A stretch of DNA of 48,395 nt from an uncultured Oscillospiraceae bacterium (lineage in GTDB: Bacteria > Bacillota > Clostridia > Oscillospirales > Oscillospiraceae), in the NCBI GenBank assembly GCA_910588495.1, contig CAJUPU010000022.1, forward strand, positions 1 to 48,395. Reading direction: 5' to 3'. Under the pieces are notes generated by a model that was given only the letters and a program-made list of their open reading frames with translations, made no database searches and was not told the DNA's origin. The number at the start of each line of letters is the position of its first letter. The stretch's first letter is position 1. Positions 15,298 to 23,233 of this stretch are shown here, one piece after another. The position numbers were made by a program, and so were the translations under genes.

Positions 15298-16661
15298 CAG
15301 TAGTCATCCTCGTCGTCGTATTGGGACAGGTTGCGGAAGGTGGTGAACTCGGGCCGCCACTCCAGCTTGACGGTGCCCGTCTCCCCGTGGCGGTTCTTGG
15401 CCACGATGCACTCGGCCACGTTGGGGGCGTCGGTGTCCTCGTCATAGTAGCTGTCCCGGTAGAGGAACAGCACGATGTCCGCGTCCTGCTCGATGGCGCC
15501 GGAGTCCCGCAGGTCGGACAGCATGGGCCTGCGCTGGGCGGCGCCCCGGCTCTCCCCGGCCCGGGAGAGCTGGGAGAGGCAGATCACCGGCACATTGAGC
15601 TCCTTGGCCATCAGCTTCAGGGAGCGGGACATGTCGGACACGATCTGCTGGCGGTTGTCGCTGGCCTTGGGCGGCCCCCCCGCCGAGGTCATCAGCTGGA
15701 GGTAGTCCACCACCACCAGCCCCAGATCGTCCACCCTGCGGCATTTGGCGTTGATGTCCGCCACCGACAGGGACGCGTCGTCGTCGATATACATGTTCGC
15801 CTGGCTGAGGGAGGCCACCGCCATGGCCACCCGGCTCCACTCCTCCTCGCCCACGATGCGGCCGGTGGCCAGCTTCTTGTTGTCCATCAGGCACTCGGTG
15901 GACACCAGGCGCATGCCCAGCTGGGCCCGGCTCATCTCCAAAGAGAACACCGCCACGCTCTTGCCCGAGTGCTTGGCGGCCTCCACGGCGATGTTCAGCG
16001 CCAGCGAGGTCTTGCCCACGCCGGGCCGGGCGGCCAGGATGATCAGGTCGGAGTCGTTGAGCCCGGAGATCCGCCGGTCCAGGTCGATCAGGCCGGTGGA
16101 GATGCCGGGGAACTCCCCCCCCTGGGCCTGGAGGGTCTTGATGGTGTCGTACACCTCGCTCATCACCACGGCGATGGGGGCCATGCCGCTGGCGGAGCGG
16201 CCCTGGCGGATGGCGTAGATGCGCTGTTCCGCCGCCTCCAGGATCTGGGCGGAGGTGCCCGCCTCGCTGCGCACCAGCTCGGTCAGCTCCCCGGCGGTCT
16301 CGCCGATGCGGCGCAGCAGGGCCTTGTCCGCCACGATGTCCACATATTCCAGCACGTTGGCGGCGGTGGGGGTGATCTCCATGAGTTGGCGCAGATAGGG
16401 CACGGTGGTGTTCTCGTCGTACACCCCCGCCTGCTTCATCCGGTCCACCACCGTCACCGGATCGATCCGGTCGTAGCGGTTGAACATGGTGAACAGCACC
16501 AGAAACAGCTCCCGGTTCTGGCGCATGTAGAAGTCGTCGGGCCGCAGCCGCTCCATCACGGCGGACACGCACCGCTCGTCGATGAGCATGGAGCCCAGCA
16601 CCGCCTGCTCCGCCATGACGGAGTGGGGCATCTGCAGTTCGTTCAGTTCCTCGCCGGGCAT
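15297..16661 (-). CDS. dnaB: Replicative DNA helicase
   Basis: The hexameric 5'-3' helicase of the replication fork, 454 residues. The N-terminal DnaB domain (about 10-115, MPHSVMAEQAVLGSMLID) is followed by a linker and the RecA-like domain: Walker A ARPGVGKTS at about 211-219, VFSLEMSRAQLGMRL, Walker B LVVVDYLQLM, and a C-terminal block KNRHGETGTVKLEW typical of DnaB. No intein or insertion is seen. The start is ATG 16661 behind GGAGGTG; the frame is open further upstream but only runs into the GC-rich repeat, so longer starts are artefacts. It lies between rplI and tilS, as in gdpP-rplI-dnaB blocks of Firmicutes. Confidence 0.98.
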   Translation of the reverse strand: MPGEELNELQMPHSVMAEQAVLGSMLIDERCVSAVMERLRPDDFYMRQNRELFLVLFTMFNRYDRIDPVTVVDRMKQAGVYDENTTVPYLRQLMEITPTAANVLEYVDIVADKALLRRIGETAGELTELVRSEAGTSAQILEAAEQRIYAIRQGRSASGMAPIAVVMSEVYDTIKTLQAQGGEFPGISTGLIDLDRRISGLNDSDLIILAARPGVGKTSLALNIAVEAAKHSGKSVAVFSLEMSRAQLGMRLVSTECLMDNKKLATGRIVGEEEWSRVAMAVASLSQANMYIDDDASLSVADINAKCRRVDDLGLVVVDYLQLMTSAGGPPKASDNRQQIVSDMSRSLKLMAKELNVPVICLSQLSRAGESRGAAQRRPMLSDLRDSGAIEQDADIVLFLYRDSYYDEDTDAPNVAECIVAKNRHGETGTVKLEWRPEFTTFRNLSQYDDEDDY

Positions 16662-16693
16662 ATCGCACACCTCCATCTCCCCGTTTGCGGCTG

Positions 16694-16890
16694 GGCTCCT
16701 GCCCTCGCTTCGGTCCAAGCTCCCTCGCTGTCCGCTTCTCCGCGCTTCTTTGCTGTCACGCTGCGAAGCGGCCAGGACGCTCGCTCCCTTTCCCTCCGCC
16801 TCGGGCAGGACCCGCCCCCGCCCTGCGGCGGCTGGCTCCTGCCCTCGCTTCGGTCCAAGCTCCCTCGCTGCCCGCTTCTCCGCGCTTCTT
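16694..16890 (-). repeat. GC-rich intergenic repeat with two 57-bp direct copies
   Basis: Two direct copies of a 57-bp unit (16694-16750 and 16834-16890) differ at one base (TGTCC versus TGCCC) and are 140 bases apart. On the minus strand the unit contains GGGAGCTTGGACCGAAGCG. The intervening sequence, including a GGCGGAGGGAAAG stretch and GCGTGACA, is recognisably shared with the spacer at about 33236-33360. The second copy reaches into the rplI stop codon. It lies in the transcribed rplI-dnaB spacer. I read it as a dispersed repeat family; mobility is unproven. Confidence 0.8.
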
Positions 16891-17338
16891 ATTTCTCCTC
16901 GATCACCAGCACGTTGATCGTGCCGGACACCTCGCTGCCCAGCTTGCACTTCACCTCAAAGGTGCCGAAGGACTTGATGGGCTCGCCCAGCACGATCTTG
17001 CTCTTGTTCACGTCCATGTCGAACTGCTTTTTCAGCTCCTCGGAGATCTCCTTGCTGGTGATGGAGCCGAACAGCTTGCCTCCCTGGCCCGCCCGGGCCT
17101 TGATGTTCACCTGCACCCCCTTGAGGCCCTCGGCCAGGGCCTGGGCGGCGGCCTTCTCCTCGGCCAGCCGGGCCTGGCGGGCCCGGTCCTGCATCTTCAT
17201 GGTGTTCACGTTCTCGGCGGTGGCCTCCACCGCCAGCTTCCGGGGCAGGAGGAAGTTGCGGCCGTAGCCGTCGGACACCTCCACCATCTGGCCCTTCTTG
17301 CCCTGGCCCTTCACGTCCTGCTGTAAAATGACTTTCAT
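16889..17338 (-). CDS. rplI: 50S ribosomal protein L9
   Basis: A 149-residue large-subunit protein that binds 23S rRNA near the L1 stalk and helps hold the reading frame. The N-domain MKVILQQDVKGQGKKGQMVEVSDGYGRNFLLPRKLA is a near-perfect L9 signature. A long central helix (DRARQARLAEEKAAAQALAEGLKG) and the C-domain (GGKLFGSITSKEISEELKKQF) follow. The length is normal (about 149). The start is ATG 17338 behind GGAGG; the frame extends upstream without an RBS. It sits 70 bases after gdpP, the conserved gdpP-rplI order. Its stop codon overlaps the end of a GC-rich direct repeat. Confidence 0.98.
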   Translation of the reverse strand: MKVILQQDVKGQGKKGQMVEVSDGYGRNFLLPRKLAVEATAENVNTMKMQDRARQARLAEEKAAAQALAEGLKGVQVNIKARAGQGGKLFGSITSKEISEELKKQFDMDVNKSKIVLGEPIKSFGTFEVKCKLGSEVSGTINVLVIEEK

Positions 17339-17408
17339 ATCCGTATCCTCCAAATCTTTAGGTATGGGCGGCGGCGCCCGGGAATATGCTCGATCTGTGC
17401 CGGCAGGC

Positions 17409-19421
17409 TCACGACGGCTCCGCGCTTTCCTCATCCCCGTCGAAATACCGGTCCACGGCGGTGTGGAGCTCCTCCAGCACCTGGTCCACCGTCTTGCCCG
17501 GGATCTGGGCCCCGGCGGCCCCGGCGTTGCCGCCGCCCCCCAGCGCCTCCAGGATCACCTGGACGTTGACGGCGCTGAGGCTGCGCCCGGACACCACCAC
17601 CCGCCCCTCCTCGGGGTAGAGCACGAAGGACGCGCCGATGCCCGCGATGTTCAGCAGCTCGTCCGCCGCCTGGGCGGCGGTCACCCGGCCCACCGGACGC
17701 TGGGAGGCGGCGATGGCGATGTCCTTTCGGTACATCCTGGCGTTCTGGATGATGCCGTACTTGGCCACCGCGTCGGGCAGGCCGGTCTGGAACAGCTTTC
17801 GCACCTCGCCGGTGTCCCCCCCCGCCCGGCGGAGCATGGCCGCCGCCTCGAAGGTGCGCCCCCCGGTGCGCATGGTGAAGTTCTTGGTGTCCAGCATCAG
17901 CCCGGCCATCAGGGCCTCGGCCTCGCCGGACAGCAGGTCGGCGGGCTCCATCAGGTAGGAGATCAGCTCGCTGACCAGCTCGCAGGTGGACGAGGCGTAG
18001 GGCTCGTGGAAGTTCAGGTCCGCCCCCTCGATATAGGTGGCCGCCCGGCGGTGGTGGTCGATCACCGCCACCTTGTTGCAGGAGTCCAGCAGCTCCCGGT
18101 ACTGCACCTGCTCGGGCCGGTTGGTGTCCACCACCACCAGCAGGGAGCGGGAGTCCGCCCGGAGCATGGCCTCCTGGGGGTCCAGCAGCACGCCCTGGTA
18201 CTGAGGCATCCTGCCCAGCCGGTCGTACAGGGCGTCGGCGGGGGTGGCGGCGTGATCCCGGACGATATAGTGGGGGACGCCCTTCACCCGGGCGATGGCG
18301 CACACCCCCACCGCCGCCCCCACCGCGTCGAAGTCGGGGGCCTTGTGGCCCATGACCAGCACGCAGGAGGCGTCCGCCACCAGCTCGCCCATGGCCGAGG
18401 CCATCACCCGGCTCTTCACCTTGCCCCGGCGCTCGGTCTCCTTGGAGCGCCCGCCGAAGAACTGGAAGGTGAAGCGGTCCTTGATCACCACCTGGTCGCC
18501 CCCCCGGGAGAGGGCCATCTCCACCGACAGGTTGGCGAAGCGGTACAGCTCGTCGAAGGTGTCCCCGTCCTGCCCCACGCCGATGGTGAGGGTGGCGGGG
18601 ATCCCGGCGGGGTTGACCACCTCCCGCACGCTGTCCAGCAGGGAGAACTTGTCCTCCTTATAGCCGCCCAGGTACTGCTCCTCGAACAGGCACAGGTAGC
18701 GGTCCCGGTCCAGCCGGAGGAAGGCCCCCCTCGACCGCTCCGCCCAGGCGGTGAGCCGCTGGACGATGTCGCTGAGCATGGCCGAGCGGACGTTCTCGTC
18801 CTGGTTCTTGATGGCGTCCTCGTAGTTGTCCAGCAGCAGCAGGGCCATCACCGGCTTGGTGGCCTTGTAGATGTCCCGGGTGTCGGCCAGCTCGGTGACG
18901 TCCAGCCAGTAGGTGGTGGCCAGCAGGCTCTCCTCGTTCCCCGCGGCGGGCCGGGCCATGTCGCCGAACACCTGGTAGCGCCGCCCGCCCAGCTCCACCT
19001 CCTCGGGGCACTCGCTCTTGCCCTCCAGCAGCCAGCGGGAGTCGAAGCTGGGGGCCAGGTCGGCCAGCTTGGTGTCGAACAGCCGCTCCTGGTCGCCGGT
19101 CAGGCGCAGGAAGCGCTCGTTGGACCACACCACCTCGTCGGTGTCGGGGCGGAACATCACCAGGGGCAGGGGGCAGTTGAGGGTGCTGTCCCGGGTGGCC
19201 TGGTCCATGCTGTCCAGGATCTCCTTCAAAAAGCGGTCCGCCTCCCGCCTGCGCCGGAAGGCGGAGGCGGCGTAGGCCGCCAGCAGCGCCCCGACGACGG
19301 CCAGTTCCGCCACCGCCGCCTCCTGGTGGCCCAGCAGGGCGGTGGCGGCGGCGAAGCAGAGCATCACGGCAAAGTACAGCCCGATGCGGGGGGCCAGCAT
19401 CCGTATCAGCTTTTGATACAC
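17409..19421 (-). CDS. gdpP: Cyclic-di-AMP phosphodiesterase GdpP
   Basis: A membrane-bound DHH/DHHA1 phosphodiesterase that hydrolyses c-di-AMP, the Gram-positive second messenger for osmolyte and wall balance. Two N-terminal membrane helices (IGLYFAVMLCFAAATALLG and AVAELAVVGALLAAYAASAF) are followed by a degenerate PAS domain (MFRPDTDEVVWSNERFLRLTG), a degenerate GGDEF domain and a DHH domain with MGHKAPDFDAVGAAVG, VVVDTNRPEQVQY and the DHH triad in VIDHHRRAATY. A DHHA1 tail (GGGGNAGAAGAQIPG) ends it. I chose GTG 19421 (about 670 aa): GAGGTGG lies six bases upstream. The ATG at 19469 would sit only about three bases after the predicted transcription start. The gene heads the gdpP-rplI-dnaB run. 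Confidence 0.93.
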   Translation of the reverse strand: MYQKLIRMLAPRIGLYFAVMLCFAAATALLGHQEAAVAELAVVGALLAAYAASAFRRRREADRFLKEILDSMDQATRDSTLNCPLPLVMFRPDTDEVVWSNERFLRLTGDQERLFDTKLADLAPSFDSRWLLEGKSECPEEVELGGRRYQVFGDMARPAAGNEESLLATTYWLDVTELADTRDIYKATKPVMALLLLDNYEDAIKNQDENVRSAMLSDIVQRLTAWAERSRGAFLRLDRDRYLCLFEEQYLGGYKEDKFSLLDSVREVVNPAGIPATLTIGVGQDGDTFDELYRFANLSVEMALSRGGDQVVIKDRFTFQFFGGRSKETERRGKVKSRVMASAMGELVADASCVLVMGHKAPDFDAVGAAVGVCAIARVKGVPHYIVRDHAATPADALYDRLGRMPQYQGVLLDPQEAMLRADSRSLLVVVDTNRPEQVQYRELLDSCNKVAVIDHHRRAATYIEGADLNFHEPYASSTCELVSELISYLMEPADLLSGEAEALMAGLMLDTKNFTMRTGGRTFEAAAMLRRAGGDTGEVRKLFQTGLPDAVAKYGIIQNARMYRKDIAIAASQRPVGRVTAAQAADELLNIAGIGASFVLYPEEGRVVVSGRSLSAVNVQVILEALGGGGNAGAAGAQIPGKTVDQVLEELHTAVDRYFDGDEESAEPS

Positions 19422-19478
19422 CTCGGACCACCTCTTTCCGCCGCTGCCCGGCCGGGGGCGCGTTTCCATAGATAATAG

Positions 19479-19507
19479 ATTATACCAAAACCAAACGGCA
19501 AAAACAA
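19479..19507 (-). promoter_or_regulatory. Promoter of the gdpP-led operon
   Basis: Minus strand: a perfect TATAAT (19479-19484), 17-base spacer, weak -35 TTGTTT (19502-19507). Transcription would start near 19472, which decides in favour of the GTG start of gdpP at 19421. Confidence 0.75.
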
Positions 19508-19556
19508 GAGCACACGACAGATTCCTGGAGTTGTTATTTTATTTCGAAAACAAGGC

Positions 19557-19585
19557 TTGCTAAGTTGGGGCAGGGATGATAAAAT
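19557..19585 (+). promoter_or_regulatory. Promoter of the V/A-ATPase operon
   Basis: Plus strand: TTGCTA (19557-19562), 17-base spacer, TAAAAT (19580-19585). It is divergent from the gdpP promoter. The leader is about 60 nt and ends with GAGAGGTGAAG before the first subunit. Confidence 0.68.
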
Positions 19586-19650
19586 CGGTTGTGAAAATGG
19601 GGGAGATCGCTGTCTGTCTTCCCCATGAAAAGTAAGAGAGGTGAAGTGTT

Positions 19651-19965
19651 ATGTCTTTAGAGGCCATCCAAAAGGTCACTGAGGCCGAGCAGGCCGCGAG
19701 AGAGCGGCGGGCCGAGGCGGCGGAGGAGGCCAAGCGCATCGTAGCCGACGCGGAGCGGGCGGGCAGGCAGCTCGTCCAGGACCGGCGCGCCCAGGCGGAG
19801 CAGGAGGCGAAGGCCATGCTGGCCGAAGCCGAGGTCCAGGCGGAGAAGAAGGCGGAACGGACCAGGGCGGACAACGACGCCGCCTGCGAGGCGCTGAAGC
19901 AGGACGCCCGCAAGCACCTGGACAAGGCGGCCGCCCTCATCGTGGGAAGGGTAGGGAACAGCTGA
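19651..19965 (+). CDS. V/A-type ATPase peripheral-stalk subunit G/H
   Basis: A 104-residue, almost wholly helical, Ala/Glu/Arg-rich coiled coil (AEQAARERRAEAAEEAKRIVADAERAG...) matching the G/H (AhaH; NtpF in Enterococcus naming) stalk subunit. It pairs with subunit E to form the stator that links the catalytic head to subunit I. It is the first gene of the cluster, the same position as ntpF in the E. hirae ntpFIKECGABD operon. ATG 19651 follows GAGAGGTGAAG. Its stop overlaps the ntpI start by one base. Sequence alone is low complexity, so the call depends largely on position and length. Confidence 0.85.
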   Translation: MSLEAIQKVTEAEQAARERRAEAAEEAKRIVADAERAGRQLVQDRRAQAEQEAKAMLAEAEVQAEKKAERTRADNDAACEALKQDARKHLDKAAALIVGRVGNS

Positions 19966-21974
19966 TGGCCATCGTCAAAATGAAACGGCTGAGGCTGCTG
20001 GCCCCCCGCCCCGACCGGGAGGAACTGCTGCGCGCCCTCCAGAGCCTGGGCTGCGTGGAGATCCGGGAGCCCGCCATCGACCTGTCCGACCCCGCGTGGG
20101 AGGGCCTTGGAAAGCCGGACCACGCCGGGCTGGAGAAGGCCAGGGAGCAGAGCCTCACCCTGAACGCCGCCCTGGACGCCCTGCGGCGGTACGCCCCGGC
20201 CAAGGACGGCCTGTTCGCCCGCCGCCCCGAGATCACCGAGGGGGAGCTGTTCGACGACGGGGCCTACGCCGCCGGTCTGGACGCCGCCCGCCAGGTGCTG
20301 GAGGGGGAGCAGGCCCTGGCCGCGAAGGGGGCGGAGCGCTCCAAGCTGCTCACCCAGAAAGCGTCGCTGGAGCCCTGGTCCTGCCTGGACGTGGCGCTGG
20401 ACGAGGAGGGGTCGGCCGCCGTGCCGGTCCACTTCTGCTCCGTGCCCGTCAAGACCGACTTCGCCGCCCTGGAGGCGGCGGTGGACCAGGCCGACGTCCC
20501 CGCCCAGCTGGTCCGGGCCGGGAGCGACCGGGAGCTGCGCTACTTCCTGCTGATCTGCCACCACAGCGCCGTCAGCGCCTGCTATGAGGCCATGCGCCCC
20601 TTCGGCGCCTCCCGGGTCACCCTGCGGGGCTGGACGGGGACGGCGGCGGAGAACATCGCCCTGCTGGACAACCGGATGGCCGCCCTGGAGCGGGAGGAGG
20701 CCCAGTGCAAAGCGGACCTGTCCGCCCTGGGGGAGCGGCGGGACGCTCTGCGCCGCTGCGTGGACCGGGCCGGTCAGGAGATCGGCCGGGAGGAGAACCG
20801 CGCCCGGCTGATCGACACCGACACCGCCTTCGTGCTGGACGGCTGGTTCCCCGCCGAGAACCAGGGGGAGCTGGAAAAGGTGCTGGGCAAGTTCCAGTGC
20901 GCCTGGGAGGCCGCCGAGCCCACCCAGGACGAGTATCCCCAGGTGCCCATCAAGCTGAAGAACAACCCGGTCACCGGGCCCTTCACCGCCATCACCGAGA
21001 TGTACTCCATGCCCGCCTACGGCAGCGTGGACCCCAACCCCCTGATGGCCCCGTTCTTCATCGCCTTCTTCGGCTTCATGATGAACGACATCGGCTACGG
21101 GGTGCTGATGGTGCTGGGCACCGCCCTGTTCCTGGCCAAGGCCAGGCCCAAGGGCACCATGCGCGACATGATGGCCATGTTCTTCATGTGCGGCATCAGC
21201 TCCGTGTTCTGGGGCTGCCTCACCGGCAGCTTCTTCGGCGACTTCCTGTCCAAGCTCTTCGACCTGACGGGTTCCGCCGCCGCCGTGCCCGGCTACCACG
21301 ACGCGGCCGGGTCCTTCATCTGGTTCTGGAAGCCCCTGTTCACCCCCATCAACGACACCATCACCGTCATGATCGGCTCCATGGTGCTGGGCGTGATCCA
21401 GGTGTTCACCGGCATGGCGGTCAGCGTGTCCATGAAGCTCCGCCAGGGCCAGGTGCTGGACGCGGTCACCCAGGAGATGGCCTGGTGGTGCATCCTCATC
21501 GGCGCGGCCATCGCCATCTGCGGCTCCGCCGTGGCGGGCATGCCCGCTGGCCTGGGCACCGCCGGCCTGGTGATCCTGGTGCTGGGCGTGGTGCTGCTCC
21601 CGGTGGGCAGCATCATCCGCTCCAAGAGCGCCCTGGGCGCCATCACCTGGCTGTGGGACGCCTACCAGGGCATCTCCGGCTATTTCAGCGACATCCTGTC
21701 CTACCTGCGCCTGATGGCCCTGATGATGGCCGGGTCCATCATCGCCTCGGTGTTCAACACCCTGGGCTCGGTGTTCGGGCTGGCGGCCTTCATCGTCGTG
21801 GCCATCATCGGCAACACCCTGAACCTGGTGCTCAACCTGCTGGGCTGTTATGTCCACACCATGCGCCTGCAGTGCCTGGAGTTCTTCGGGCGCTTCTACC
21901 AGGACGGGGGCAAGCCCTTCCGTCCTCTGGCAGTAGAAACTAAATATGTCGATATTTTGAAGGAGGAAATGTAA
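19965..21974 (+). CDS. ntpI: V/A-type ATPase subunit I (a subunit)
   Basis: The 669-residue stator/ion-channel subunit. The N-terminal half is cytoplasmic and coiled-coil-rich and docks the peripheral stalks. The C-terminal half (from about residue 345) has about seven to eight membrane helices (PLMAPFFIAFFGFMMNDIGYGVLMVLG, VMIGSMVLGVIQVFTGMAV, LGTAGLVILVLGVVLLPVGS). The essential channel arginine is in ILSYLRLMAL (Arg582), with a second conserved arginine in VHTMRLQ (Arg634), matching the Arg pair of E. hirae NtpI. Its end contains AAGGAGG, the ribosome binding site for ntpK one base later. The length is normal (650-670). Confidence 0.96.
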   Translation: MAIVKMKRLRLLAPRPDREELLRALQSLGCVEIREPAIDLSDPAWEGLGKPDHAGLEKAREQSLTLNAALDALRRYAPAKDGLFARRPEITEGELFDDGAYAAGLDAARQVLEGEQALAAKGAERSKLLTQKASLEPWSCLDVALDEEGSAAVPVHFCSVPVKTDFAALEAAVDQADVPAQLVRAGSDRELRYFLLICHHSAVSACYEAMRPFGASRVTLRGWTGTAAENIALLDNRMAALEREEAQCKADLSALGERRDALRRCVDRAGQEIGREENRARLIDTDTAFVLDGWFPAENQGELEKVLGKFQCAWEAAEPTQDEYPQVPIKLKNNPVTGPFTAITEMYSMPAYGSVDPNPLMAPFFIAFFGFMMNDIGYGVLMVLGTALFLAKARPKGTMRDMMAMFFMCGISSVFWGCLTGSFFGDFLSKLFDLTGSAAAVPGYHDAAGSFIWFWKPLFTPINDTITVMIGSMVLGVIQVFTGMAVSVSMKLRQGQVLDAVTQEMAWWCILIGAAIAICGSAVAGMPAGLGTAGLVILVLGVVLLPVGSIIRSKSALGAITWLWDAYQGISGYFSDILSYLRLMALMMAGSIIASVFNTLGSVFGLAAFIVVAIIGNTLNLVLNLLGCYVHTMRLQCLEFFGRFYQDGGKPFRPLAVETKYVDILKEEM

Positions 21975-21975
21975 A

Positions 21976-22467
21976 ATGGTTGCTTTTTTTGAAATGGTAG
22001 GCGGTCAGGCCCTGGCCTTCATCGGCTTCGCTCTGGCAGTTGGCCTGTGCTGCATCGGCTCCGCCAAGGGCACCGGCATGGTGGGCGAGGCGGCCACCGG
22101 CGTTTTGTCCGAGACTCCCGAGCACTTCACCAAGTGCATGATCCTCCAGGCCCTCCCCGGCACCCAGGGCCTGTACGGCCTGGCGGCGGGCTTCTTCGGC
22201 CTGTTCACCCTGGGCTTCTTCTCCGGCAGCCCCGCCCAGCTCACCGTGGGCGACGGCATGGCCATCCTCTTCGCCTGCGTGCCCATCATGCTGGGCGGCC
22301 TGCTCTCCGCCATCGCCCAGGGCCGCGTGGCCGCCGCCTCCGTCAGCGCCATCGTGGGCAAGAAGCCCGACGACTACATGAAGGGCGTCATCATGTGCGG
22401 TATCGTGGAGTTCTACGCCATCCTGTCCCTGGTGGGCACCATCCTGATGCTGATGTACGCGCTGTGA
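21976..22467 (+). CDS. ntpK: V/A-type ATPase proteolipid subunit K (Na+-type ring)
   Basis: A 163-residue four-helix proteolipid, the duplicated c-subunit that forms the rotor ring. Helices run at about 12-32, 54-80, 93-120 and 136-162. The ion-carrying glutamate is Glu145 in GIVEFYAIL. Auxiliary ligands that define Na+ binding in E. hirae NtpK are all present: Leu60, Thr63 and Gln64 in LPGTQGLYG, and Gln115 in AIAQGRVAAA. Only one carboxylate exists per four-helix unit, as in E. hirae. It starts one base after ntpI behind AAGGAGG. This supports sodium rather than proton as coupling ion, by residue match. Confidence 0.96.
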   Translation: MVAFFEMVGGQALAFIGFALAVGLCCIGSAKGTGMVGEAATGVLSETPEHFTKCMILQALPGTQGLYGLAAGFFGLFTLGFFSGSPAQLTVGDGMAILFACVPIMLGGLLSAIAQGRVAAASVSAIVGKKPDDYMKGVIMCGIVEFYAILSLVGTILMLMYAL

Positions 22468-22507
22468 GCGGACCATCGATTTTTCAGAAAGGCGGTAAGC
22501 CAAACCA

Positions 22508-23194
22508 ATGAACGGAATCGAAAAGATCACTGCGCGCATCGAGGAGGACGGCAGGGCTGAGAACGAGGCCCTGCTGGCCCAGGCCCGGGCCGAGGCGGCG
22601 GACATCGCCGCCAAGTACCAGGCCCAGGCCCAGGCCGAGGCGGACGAGATCCTGGCCCAGGGCCGCAGGAACGCCGGGGAGCGGGCCAAGCATTTGGATT
22701 CCATGGCCCAGATGGAGTGCCGCAAGGCGGTGCTGCGCGCCAAGCAGGACGTGATCGAGGAGGCGTTCCAGGCCGCCCATAAGAAGCTGCTGGGGCTGCC
22801 CACCGAGAAATACGTGGCCCTGCTGGCCGATCTGGCGGTGAGCGCCTCCACCACCGGGCGGGAGAAGCTGATCTTCTCCCCCAGCCACCGCGCCCAGGTG
22901 GGCAAGGCGGTGGTGACGGCGGCCAACAAGAAGCTGGCCGAGGCCGTCGCCCCCAAGCTGCCCGACGAGGTCACCGAGACCAAAGCCGGGGCCGTCCTGG
23001 ACAAGGTGGTGTCCGGCGCGTCCGCCCTCTTGAACGGCACCGGGATGCTCACCCTGGCCGAGGAGACCCGCCCCATGGACGGCGGCTTCATCCTCTCCGA
23101 CGGCGCGGTGGAGGTCAACTGCACCTTTGACACCCTGATCCGGCTCCAGCGCGGCGCGCTGGCCGGCGAGGTGGCCAAAGTGCTGTTCGACTGA
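22508..23194 (+). CDS. ntpE: V/A-type ATPase subunit E
   Basis: A 228-residue peripheral-stalk subunit that forms a heterodimeric coiled coil with G/H and grips the top of the A3B3 head. The N-terminal ~100 residues are a long Ala/Glu/Gln-rich helix (AEAADIAAKYQAQAQAEADEI). The C-terminal ~110 residues form the globular head-binding domain (TRPMDGGFILSDGAVEVNCTFDTLIR), which carries the GGF..SDG..E.N.TFD block typical of V/A-ATPase subunit E. It follows ntpK by 40 bases with a weak AAAGGCGG site. Confidence 0.94.
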   Translation: MNGIEKITARIEEDGRAENEALLAQARAEAADIAAKYQAQAQAEADEILAQGRRNAGERAKHLDSMAQMECRKAVLRAKQDVIEEAFQAAHKKLLGLPTEKYVALLADLAVSASTTGREKLIFSPSHRAQVGKAVVTAANKKLAEAVAPKLPDEVTETKAGAVLDKVVSGASALLNGTGMLTLAEETRPMDGGFILSDGAVEVNCTFDTLIRLQRGALAGEVAKVLFD

Positions 23195-23233
23195 CCGGCC
23201 CCTTTCGACATGGATGTGAAAGGGGGAGAGAAC

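Noticed and set aside
16694..16890. CRISPR array from direct repeats
   Set aside because: Only two copies, a spacer of 83 bases, no further units and no cas genes.
16662..16949. N-terminal extension of dnaB by 96 codons
   Set aside because: The extension reads the GC-rich direct repeat and part of rplI in another frame; a good ribosome binding site and the family N-terminus support 16661.
19560..21857. A 765-codon open frame on the minus strand opposite the ATPase stalk and I-subunit genes
   Set aside because: His/Gly/Ala-rich shadow translation of a GC-rich gene; it also covers the divergent promoter region.
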